64,000 bases of DNA, taken from the NCBI RefSeq assembly GCF_000002995.4, contig NW_025062475.1, forward strand, positions 248,001 through 312,000. Direction: 5' to 3'. Position 1 is the stretch's first letter. Every line of letters starts with the position of its first letter. The translations under genes and the position numbers were made by a program. Shown here one piece after another: positions 1 through 14,403 of the stretch. This DNA is from Brugia malayi. Lineage: Eukaryota; Nematoda; Chromadorea; Rhabditida; Onchocercidae. The notes below the pieces were generated by a model, which saw only the letters and a program-made list of their open reading frames with translations, made no database searches and was not told the DNA's origin.

Positions 1-5186
<5,186 letters not shown>

Positions 5187-5211
5187 TAAATAAATCGTTT
5201 TCTCAGATGGC

Positions 5212-5222
5212 CTGAAAATAAG
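5212..5222 (-). promoter_or_regulatory. Likely trans-splice (SL1) acceptor of cul-1
   Basis: On the minus strand a TATTTTCAG acceptor lies 25 nt upstream of the cul-1 ATG. No in-frame start exon was found further upstream, so this acceptor may receive a spliced leader, as is common in nematodes. An ordinary cis intron with an upstream 5' UTR exon (for example 5675-5754) is the alternative. Confidence 0.5.
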
Positions 5223-6344
5223 CTTCTACAGTTTAGTAAGCCAGTTTTCTAAAAGTGCGCCATTGTAAGTATGACTGCAAAGAGAATTTCTAAAATAAGC
5301 GTTAACTATTATGTGTTATTTCACCAATACTTGAACATTCTATAGAAACATTATTTCCAGCAACGGTCCGGCTAAAGAAACAAACCGCATACCATTAGTG
5401 AAAAAATATAAATAACATAAAATACTAAAGAATGATACTGAAAAGTTCCATACTTATTTTATATTTACTTGAACAATAGTAGATCAATATTTCCAAATGC
5501 AAATTTTCAATGTTCAAAAGTTAAACCTAAAAAAAAGAAACTGAGGATAATCTTCGATTCCTCAATTAAACTACAAATTTTGGTCGTACCACGAACACAA
5601 ATAAAAAACTTTACATTAAATAATTGATACAAGAAAGATTGCCTTATTTGTTTGTTATATACTATATAACTCACAGTTATTTGTCCTTTTGAACCACCTG
5701 CAATACCGACGGCGACAGCAACTGATCTTGAGCAAATGAATTTAATCGTATTCACTGAAAGTGATTAGTTTGTTGAAATAATTGATAAATTAGCACATTA
5801 CGCACCTAAGCCGAAATTATCAAAACAATTAATACATGGTTATGTGAGATGTGAGATGATAAATTCATTGATATGATATGAACGGTCGAGATTATAATTC
5901 AAGCAATAATTCAAGCAACAGTTGCATCCACTCCAGATACAATCGATGCTTGATGAAGTTAACAAATTGTCAAGCTTGCACTATAAAATAGAAATATATA
6001 TGATAAAAAAAAAAAAAAAGAAACAAAGGAAAAAATTATCATTATAAATTGAACTCGTACAATTATATTTAGTAGAAGTAGGAAATAATAAGAGAATTTA
6101 ATATGCTAAATTCTTAATAGACTTTTTTGTAGTAGTCAAAAATCAGCAAACGAAATATTAATAATGAAGAAGATTTTAATCTTTAATGAATATTGTCATA
6201 AAGATAACATTTTGAAATCTAATAAATCATTAACAATAAATAAATTTGTAAGTAATGAATAAGTCGATGAATAAAAATAAAATAATTAATTAAAATCAAG
6301 CAAATAACTTCATATATTTTTACATTTATAACTTTATATAATTA

Positions 6345-6371
6345 CACGTGACATAAGTTAACTTATCACGT
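6345..6371. promoter_or_regulatory. E-box within a long near-perfect palindrome
   Basis: CACGTG at 6345-6350 is the left end of an inverted repeat: ACGTG + AC + ATAAGTT, then AACTTAT + CACGT. The arms match throughout except for a two-base bulge on the left. CACGTG is the consensus of bHLH-type factors. A palindrome around it could be a composite dimer site. No function is proven. Confidence 0.5.
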
Positions 6372-6728
6372 ATAACGTCCAAAACAAAAAAAGAAATCTT
6401 TTATTTATCTATTTGATACACTCTCGTATCTCTCTTCCATTTCCTTTCAATACAATGACGTTTCTCGTGCAAACGCGACAACGTGATTCAGCTGTGTCAA
6501 AGTGAACCTACGCCTAGCACTAGTAAACGTTAGCTCTAGTAAATGTAACCTTTTGAGTTGACCTATTCGGGAATTTCGTCAAATATAGGTAAGTCATTAG
6601 AAGAGTAAAGTTAGTAGAGAGTAACTTACTTACTATCATTACTATATATTTTTCAAATTAATACCCACCAATGTTAACGATAGGTCATTTGACGTATCTG
6701 ATTTGATTATCACTCGTAGTCTATTACA

Positions 6729-6740
6729 GATGACGTCATC
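6729..6740. promoter_or_regulatory. CRE-like site TGACGTCA (first)
   Basis: A perfect 12-bp palindrome GATGACGTCATC contains the full cAMP-response-element/bZIP consensus. Two CpG-containing octamers of this kind 0.7 kb apart in such AT-rich DNA are unlikely by chance, so bZIP binding in the shared promoter is a reasonable inference. Confidence 0.5.
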
Positions 6741-6884
6741 AGATCATTTATCTTATATGCAAGTTTATCATCACAATCTGTCAAGATAATTTCAAACTTA
6801 CCTATACTTTAGCTATTTCATACAACTGAATTATTACATGCAAAATGCAAGAATTATAATTGTAATTTGATGTTCACGTAAACT

Positions 6885-6898
6885 CACGTGTTCACGTG
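6885..6898. promoter_or_regulatory. Tandem CACGTG E-boxes
   Basis: Two perfect CACGTG hexamers are spaced by two bases (6885-6890 and 6893-6898). Paired palindromic E-boxes are typical of bHLH/bHLH-ZIP targets. They sit between the two CRE-like octamers in the divergent promoter region. Confidence 0.5.
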
Positions 6899-7428
6899 AT
6901 TGAGCATGATATAATGTAAAAGAGTTAAGTATTCATAAAGGTTTACAGCTTATTTGCGTTTATTCTTTATATTTTTGATGCAGTTTCTGGTCATAGTGTT
7001 GCATTCTTCCCTATCGCTGTGTTTGCCCGTAGCAAAATTCGTGGTCTTCGATCTAACCGCAACGCTTTGCGATGCTACGATGGCAATTGATTCATTTGAT
7101 GTGAACAGCCAATCTTTTTTTTTTTTTCTGTTTTGGCAGTTATAACTTTTGTTTTTCATTATTTATTGTCATTTAGAAGTTTGAAAGTATGACGGAAATT
7201 TACGTCAGTAAAATTTATTGACATAAATGTACTCATTTGATATGTTTGTTTATGTGATTAAGTTCTCCTAACATTACGGACGTGATTTGCGTGCGTATAA
7301 CGCGAAGTACTTAATTGTTTGTCGATATAGCATAATCGATTGCATATTTATTGTCGAAACATTGATGAATACATCCAATGAATACTTGGTTATAAATATC
7401 GAATTAATTTGGTACCATAGTTACTAAA

Positions 7429-7436
7429 TGACGTCA
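7429..7436. promoter_or_regulatory. CRE-like site TGACGTCA (second)
   Basis: A second perfect TGACGTCA octamer stands about 120 bp before a strong plus-strand 5' splice site near 7550, a position compatible with a promoter for a non-coding first exon of the gene that starts coding at 10022. Confidence 0.45.
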
Positions 7437-8188
7437 TATGCATAGATATGATTGAAAGTGCTCAGTTATATCACAACATCAGTGTGGCATGACTGGTTGC
7501 TTAGTTGCGAGTTTACTGATTGCTACTGACGTAGTTTACGTTTGTTGCACGTAAGTATGTAATTTGTAATATATGATATTAACAACGTTGAATTCCAAGT
7601 ATTATTGCTGCAATGACTTCAAAATTTTGTGAAAGTTAAACATGATATCATTTCAGCATTGGTGATATCATTGTTATCATTTGAAATATCGTCTTCAGTG
7701 GTCATTTTTGTCGCAGTTTTAGGTAATTTTTCATTTCATTTTTTGCTTCAGCTTGTCCACTTTTCATGGTCATTCCTCAAAAAAAAAAAAAGTCCTATTT
7801 TCTCAACTCTCGTTACAGGTAGGGCATAACGAGAGGCTTTTCTGTCTTTGTTGAAATACCTGCTTATTTTATGAGAAAACTAGGCATTAAGTGTATAAGT
7901 TCAGTATGGTAGTGTTATCTCGGTTGAAATTGTACTGAAAATTCTTGTTTTAGAGTGTTATCATATATAAAGCAGAGTTGGAAACCAAAACGGTTGATGA
8001 GGCTATTTATTTGTTTACACGGTTTGAATTCTTTTATTTCCAACTAATGAGTAAAGATTACTTTTAATACTTCAATATCGATTTTATGAAATGTAAAAAC
8101 TCAGTTTCCATTCCTTCCAACTTTTCAAAAAAGCCCATTCACAACTTGCATGGCAAGTAATTTAATAGAACTTGCAGGTTTGTCACAC

Positions 8189-8420
8189 GACATTTATATA
8201 TATACATATATATACACATATATATCCTATGTATCATCATTATATGTATTATTGTTATCAGCATCATCATCAACAACTATGAAAATATTATAGTTGTCGA
8301 GAAAGACATCGTTATATTATCGTTTATCAGTATTATGATTATTGTTATCAAAACTTTAAATGATCTATTGTCATCGTTATCATTATTATTTAATTCATCA
8401 TCAGCAGTTTCTCACAAATA
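8189..8420. repeat. AT and ATC/ATT simple-sequence tract
   Basis: An alternating TATATA/ACATAT tract (about 8193-8226) is followed by a degenerate trinucleotide stretch rich in ATC, ATT and CAT to about 8405. It is low-complexity DNA with no open reading frame of note. Confidence 0.6.
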
Positions 8421-10009
8421 TCTAAATTATAGAATCTGCAAAAGTAAGTACAAATCAAATAATGTCTATCAAAATAAGCTCTAAATATGATAAGGTGGTA
8501 CTGCATTTAGGATAGAAAGGAAAGTAGGAAAGTAGTCTTGTAAGTAAATCTAGGGCATATTAACTGGAAATTGTTATTTTTGGTTATACTTTTGTTATTT
8601 TGGGAAGCAGTAACGTAATTCATGATTCTAGCACTTTTACATTCTTTATTTTAAGCAACCATTTAATGATCGGTGATAAACTTTTGCTAAAAAAAAAAAA
8701 TTTGAAACCGTTTTTAACAAAATGGCAATTCAATTTAATTCTGGTGATGCAAATGTATTCTGAATGTGCCGGTCTCACTTGACAAACAGAATTGAAGGAT
8801 GATGATTCAGCATCTCATTTGTTAGGAATATAATGAATAGTCATCAGAAGTTTGAAAATTTGAATTGTCTATGATTTTACTTTTTGCTGAAAATTTATAC
8901 AATATGTTAAATTATGATTATATTAGTTCAGATGAATTTTAACGATTTGATTGAATCTATAAAATTAAGGACACATTTGTCAGCTTTTCCTTTGACAGTA
9001 TGCTGAATGATCCACTAGTTGTGTTTGCGAAAAAAAAAAAAAAAAAAAGAAAAAACGAAACAATCATATCACAGTGTCCTTTGTTCAGTGCTACACGGTT
9101 GGATTCGTACATGTCTGTGAAATGTAGAGATTTTAATCAGATGATTACCATGGAGACGACGAAAATGACATTCCCATTCTGTTTGCTGTACATATTCCTG
9201 GTTGTACTTGCTGATAGTGCTAAATAATCAACAATCTTTACTCTGATCAAAAATAATTTTAAAAGTGAGCATAACTTAAGCTATAAGCATTAAGTGATCA
9301 TCATTTTTAGCGAAAAAGAGATGCTTAAAACTATAATATTTTTCATTTTTTTTTACTTAAAGTAAAAATTTTTTCACTTAGAGTTTTGTTTTTTTGTGAA
9401 GAAAGTTGGACTAATTGAAATGAATTTTGCTTATTTTTTTAACTTTTAATAAATAGTCGAATTATTAGTCAAACTATTAGTGTTATATTCTAAGGCTTAA
9501 TTTAACATAAGCAAATTTTAATTTAAAAACGAGTTGATATGATGTTGTTTGTAGGAAGACTTTCTATATAGAAGCAGTCGTAGCATAGTAATATGCATAA
9601 ACTTCAATAATTTCTCTTTTTTTTTTTTTTTTTTTTTCTTTTTTCTGGTAAAATTATATAGCGCCTTAGTTACCGTTAAATATTTTTGTATAATTTGCTG
9701 CAAATGATGCTAAAAATTTCCTTCTTCCTGTCATTAATTGTTGCTGTGCACTGTCGAACGGTTGGTTTTCGGTTTTTCGGTTGTGAATATTTTCTTATGC
9801 TATTCAGTTTATTTTTTTTTTTTTTTTTTTTCAGAATTTTGTTGAAGTCAGAATTCTCGTATTTAAGCTTGGGGTTTATTCTCATTTAATCCCTATGCAG
9901 TCTACTTTTTTTTTTTTTATGAACAGAAGGTATCCGATATGAATGTAGTCTGAATTTTACGTAGTGTAAGCTTATTCAGGGTTGTTAATTTTTTAAAAGT
10001 TTATTTGAA

Positions 10010-10021
10010 TTTTTTGTACAG
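10010..10021 (+). promoter_or_regulatory. Likely trans-splice acceptor, RS/zinc-finger gene
   Basis: TTTTTTGTACAG abuts the ATG at 10022 with no leader in between. An acceptor fused to the start codon is the typical arrangement of a spliced-leader site in nematodes. A cis intron from an upstream non-coding exon (donor at 6588 or 7550) would look the same. Confidence 0.55.
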
Positions 10022-12355
10022 ATGATGGAAATAGAAAATCCAGTAGGAAATATGGACAACGAACAATATCGTCAAATGAATGGCAATGAGAAATCGGATT
10101 ATCTAAATGATGACGGTAAAGTTAGTAATGATGAAAGGAGAATGGCATATGATGGTAAAAAATATAACAAAGGAGAAAGAGATGATACGGTCGAAAGTGT
10201 CAAGTCAGAAAAATCAGATGTTTCTGCTAAAAAAGAAAGCGGACAGTTCGTTTTTTTTTTTTTTTTTTTATTCAAAATAAATACGAAAATGCACTTATTT
10301 CTTTTTTTTTTTTTGTGCCTTAGACTATAAATTTGTTGTAGCTTAATCATAAAAAGGAGCAGTTGTTTTGATAACGAAGATACTTGAACTTGTTCTCAGT
10401 GAGAAAGTTTTTTTTTAGAACTCATGTAAAAAAAGAACGTGCATCAAGGTCTCATTCTACTTCATCAAGGCGTCGTCGTCGTCGTCGCCGCCGGCATTCT
10501 TCTAGCTCAAGCGCGCACACCGTTTCTACGAAATCGCGCTCGCGAAGCCGCTCGAGATCACGTACTAAGTCACACTCACGTTCTCGATCACCACGACGAG
10601 CTAGCTCACGTTCGCGTTCACGCTCGCGTCGTAAATCATCTAAGAAAAAGGCTCGTCGTACCTCGCGCTCCTATAGTCGTAGTCATAGCCCGACGCATCG
10701 TCGCAAGGCATCACGGAGTCACAGCCCAAGACGTCGTCCCACGCGTAGTTCGTCATCTTCAAGTCGGGACACTTATGGTTCTTTCAAAGCTATGAGGTAG
10801 ATTTTATTAAGTTAATAAATATTTTTAGGTTATTTGAAAAGAGTATAAGAGCAGTTGAGTAGAACATTGAGATTATGGAACTTGTGCTTACTGTTTAATT
10901 AAGTTAGTGTAAGAAGATTTAAGTTATTGTAAAAGCTGATATAGTATAATATGGGTATTTTATAGTTGAAGTGCTGTCCTAGCAAAAGCAAATTTATTTT
11001 TTCTAAAATTTTTGTATTTTTAAAGCTTAGAGTATGAACAGCTGTAATTGACTTTTCAGTTGAATTTGTTTTTCAGTTGTTTCTCGTTTGCATAGTATTT
11101 TAACTTTTTTTTAATGCAGTGTTGTGTTGACGGTGTTAGTTGTATCCGATTAGTCCAGCCTTTATTATTATTATTATCATTGTTCTTCGGCATACCCATC
11201 CCAACGGTCTTATGATGATGGCAGCGGCTATACAAGCAAACACATACACACTGGTGCTATCATTATTGTTATTACTATTCTCATTATGATTGAAATTATT
11301 CGCAGGTGAAATTATGTTGTAGTCTAGAGATACTATGCAAAAATGTTCAATATTATTATATGCGTAGATAGCACTTTAAAAGTATCATTTTTTTTTTTTT
11401 TTTTTTTTAATTCTATTTTTCTAAATTTCAAGTTTATTCAAGCGAATAACTGTTGGGAAAGATGAATTGGGGACCAATTATGTTTGTGTGTCCGAATGTC
11501 TTATCTTCTTAATATTGTTTAACAGTTTACATTATCTTAAATGTAAATTGTCAAACAATAAGGGATCGATGAATTGATGTACCTCTAACACCTGCAAACG
11601 GCAAAAAAAGTGCCATTTGAAGGAGTGGTTTGAGAGGAATTATACTGTAAATCACTAACATAATTGTCAGTGCTTTTACAATGAATATAAACCATTTCTG
11701 CTTTTAGCTGCAGTTGGTTTATTCTGTTTAAATGTTACTGAACAACTGGTTTTCAAATACAGACAGACTGAAATATTTAAGAGATGAATTATGAAAATGA
11801 TATGTTCCCTTTAAAAACATCATTGTCTGCCTGATTTGATATTTTTCTCCTGATAAAATGCTTCTCAACTTTTTAATTAAATCCCAGAAATAAATTTGTA
11901 AACCTTATTGATTTTCACTAATTTTCAGCCCAGCTCGTCCGGTTTATGAGTATCCGTGCCGCAAATGTGATCGTGATTTTGAAACCATTCGAGAACTGTG
12001 CGAGCATGAAATTCGTGCTCATGGTGCATGCTTTCCATGTCCTCATTGCGAGAAGCAAGCATCAAGTGTGCAAAAACTTTGCGAACACATGAAACGACGC
12101 CATTCCGACTATCGTTTGCTGTGTGATTTTTGCAAAGATGATTTTGGTGGGAAAATTAGTGGTGCAAAAGATTCAAATTGGGAAGAATTTCGCGATCATA
12201 TTTATAAGGTTTTCCTATGTTTCTTATTTTTTTTTCTTCAGTATTTTAGGAATTTTCAATGACATAATCATTTTGCTGTTTCTAATAACTGTATGATATT
12301 AAGCTACTGTGATAAGTCATTCGAATTATCTTTATCAGTACGATTATTCCGTATT

Positions 12356-12389
<34 letters not shown>

Positions 12390-12927
12390 TTTCCAATAGT
12401 TACTTTTAATTTTTTTTTTTCTGTAGGAATGTTTAAAAGAGAAAATCTATCTCGCTGATCGACAGCGAGGTCGTTCAGCTGGTGTTGCTCAGCGTGGCCG
12501 AGGTCGCTGTCCACATGGACCGCCAGTGAAATGCAAGTATGTATTTTTTTTTTTTTTATGTGACTGCTTCTTTTGTACTAAACGGTTTCTTTTTTTCTAT
12601 TTTCAAAGCATTTTATGTAAGTTTAGAGGATATTTGAACCTTTTGTTTTCCATTTTCAGGAATTTTCCGAACTGTCCAGGAGAGAAATGCTACTATTTCC
12701 ATGGTTACTGTCGTTATGACAAATTATGTGTCAAAAAGGAATGTCCATTTGACCATACGGATCGTCCTCGTATTTGCCTGTCATGCCTTAGAGACTACAA
12801 GGTAAATCTGGATTTCTTTTTTTTTTTTTTTTTTTTTTAATGATTCGAAATTTATTTTTTTGTCCGTTTTTAGAGTAAGAGAAAAAAAAAAAAGAAGGTT
12901 CAAGATGATAATTTGACAGCTCTCTAG
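10022..12927 (+). CDS. RS-domain, C2H2 and Nab2-type CCCH zinc-finger protein
   Basis: I do not recognise a named orthologue. Six exons, 10022-10245, 10419-10796, 11929-12208, 12427-12536, 12660-12801 and 12874-12927, keep one frame and encode 395 residues. The first 75 residues are acidic and polar. Residues ~76-200 are an RS domain: a run of nine or so arginines, poly-Ser, then many RS/SR pairs. Two classical C2H2 fingers follow (C211-X2-C214-X12-H227-X4-H232 and C238-X2-C241-X12-H254-X4-H259). A third C-X2-C at 266/269 lacks a clear His pair. Two CCCH fingers follow (C330-X5-C336-X4-C341-X3-H345 and C348-X5-C354-X4-C359-X3-H363), the spacing seen in Nab2/ZC3H14 poly(A)-binding proteins. 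A lysine-rich tail resembles a nuclear localisation signal. Inference: a nuclear RNA-binding or splicing/export factor. The exon 1 donor (GTTCGT) is unusual. Intron 2 (1.1 kb) opens with an in-frame stop, so its retention would give an RS-only protein of about 200 residues. Confidence 0.85.
12357..12388 (+). repeat. T32 homopolymer in an intron
   Basis: An uninterrupted run of 32 T stands 38 nt before the exon 4 acceptor of the RS/zinc-finger gene, on the sense strand. It is one of the longest of many T tracts in the window. Length in an assembly may be inaccurate. Confidence 0.85.
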
Positions 12928-14403
12928 TAACATAAATCTTAATTCATTCTATTCACAAACATGTAATTAATTTTAAGTACGAGAGAACGATTTCAAAATC
13001 TAAAAGAAATATAACTAGGTTTAAGAAATTGTAACTTTTGCCTGCTTATTTTTCCTTTGTCAAATGTGTTTTATTTCACGGTGATTGAAGTTTTCTAGTA
13101 ATCGTAAAAGGATTTTAGAACTAATATTTTCTCATATTTTAGAGACGTTTTTAATGGGATGCAATCCAGTCAAATTTGTTATCATCTCAGAAGTTATGAT
13201 GTTGATCTTTTGGTAGTGAAGAAAATTTTTTTTCGATTTCTTGCAAATTTTTTTTTTCTTTTTTGAGGTATACTTTTAGTGCATTTTTCTGTTTTTTTTT
13301 TTTTTTCATTTTCAGTTGTATCAATAATGATTGTCGGCGTAAAGTTTTCACTGTAAAATGTACTGCTTTTTTTCTGAAAAATGAAGGAATGATATTTCAT
13401 TACTACTTTGAACATTTCATGGTGATAATTTGCCAGCCAAAAGAAATTTTTGCTAACTTCATAGCACTTGTGTTTTTCGTTATATATTATTTCACTTATA
13501 TGTTTAATCATACGATTTATTGGTTTCTTTTTTACTTGGAAAATTTTCGAGATTTTCAAAGAATTTCTTTGGTAACGATTTAATATTTCCGGTTTCATAT
13601 TCTTTTGGTAGACAAAGTCTTTTTTTTTTCTTTTGCGTACGTTTGAGAACCCGTAAAAATGTCTCAGAATTATGAATAATACTTCTTATATTTTATTTTT
13701 ATCTCATAGTAGCAATAAAACAAACTTTATGTTTTGGCAAATTAAAGAGTGTTTACTCTGTAGTTGGAAACAATTTACCTCCTTACATTATTAATTTAAT
13801 TGTGAGCTATTTACTGTTTCATTTTTTACAACTATTAGAAGCTTTTAAATTTTTTTTTTCTTTTTTTTTTTTCTTTGGTATCCTATAGCTTTAAGTTAAG
13901 TTTAGAATTTCTGAAAAATGGTAAAAAGCTCTTTGTGAATTGTTCTTCAATTTCATTTTCATCTATCATTGTTGTATTGTGATGAAACTGTTAAATAAAG
14001 AGGTACAAAAAAAAAAAAAAAAAAAAAACGAGAAAAGAAGATTTGTCATTATAGCAGAATGGAGCAGATCATATGGAAAAAGACTTTTCGGCACCATTAA
14101 TATTTACTTAAAGAAAAAAGCGAAACTTTTATTAGTGATAAAATGAGTGGAAGTGAGGGGATTATTAATGAAATATTTCAAACTTTTAAAATATTATCAG
14201 TCTTGAAAAGTAATCAATATACATTCTAAATGAGTGCAATGTTAGCTAGCTTCATTGATAAGTTAACTCTCTAATCTTATCAATTCGTAATGCAAAGTGA
14301 TAAAGAGAATTAGTTTGTTGCAGAGTAGTGAGAAATGTAAAAATGAAAAGAGTTTTATCTACACATAGTGTAAATAGATGTGCTATTGAGTTGTAAATGT
14401 GTA
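12928..14403. other. 3' UTR and intergenic spacer
   Basis: No gene is seen between the RS/zinc-finger gene and beta-sarcoglycan. The only AATAAA noticed downstream of the stop is at 13714-13719, about 790 nt away, and could be the poly(A) signal. Open frames of 100-130 codons on both strands near 13.2-13.6 kb overlap each other, are rich in Lys/Phe from homopolymers, and have no support. At 14323 a TTGTTGCAG acceptor precedes a 17-codon upstream ORF (14343-14396) and the sarcoglycan start. Confidence 0.55.
13714..13719 (+). terminator. Candidate poly(A) signal AATAAA
   Basis: AATAAA lies about 790 nt past the stop of the RS/zinc-finger gene, in 3' flanking DNA. Variant hexamers nearer the stop cannot be excluded. 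Confidence 0.35.

Larger units (their letters stand above)
5223..10010. other. Divergent intergenic/promoter region
   Basis: About 4.8 kb separates the divergent cul-1 and RS/zinc-finger genes. No exon chain could be built. The left part (5.8-6.3 kb) is plain AT-rich DNA. From about 6.34 to 7.56 kb it is richer in CpG and holds three CACGTG boxes and two TGACGTCA sites. A good plus-strand 5' splice site (ATATAG|GTAAGT) stands at 6588/6589 and another (GCAC|GTAAGT) near 7550; either could end a non-coding first exon of the plus-strand gene. At 8.2-8.4 kb there is an AT/ATC-rich simple-sequence stretch. From 9.0 to 9.9 kb there are long A/T homopolymers and two short hydrophobic open frames that I do not accept as genes. 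Confidence 0.6.

Noticed and set aside
9000..9227. 75-codon plus-strand ORF ending in a hydrophobic, signal-like stretch
   Set aside because: It starts in an A-run, has no splice partner or family resemblance, and lies in intergenic low-complexity DNA.
9686..9889. Plus-strand ORF with a signal-peptide-like start (MMLKISFFLSLIVAVHC)
   Set aside because: Most of the remaining frame comes from a long T tract; an opposite-strand ORF of equal length overlaps it; no supporting exon.
10439..10795. 118-codon ORF overlapping the RS exon in another frame
   Set aside because: It is the shifted reading of the Arg/Ser repeat (His/Val/Ala/Arg-rich) and a shadow of the real RS domain.
13194..13598. Overlapping 134-codon minus and 106-codon plus ORFs
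   Set aside because: Both arise from A/T runs, overlap each other and resemble nothing.
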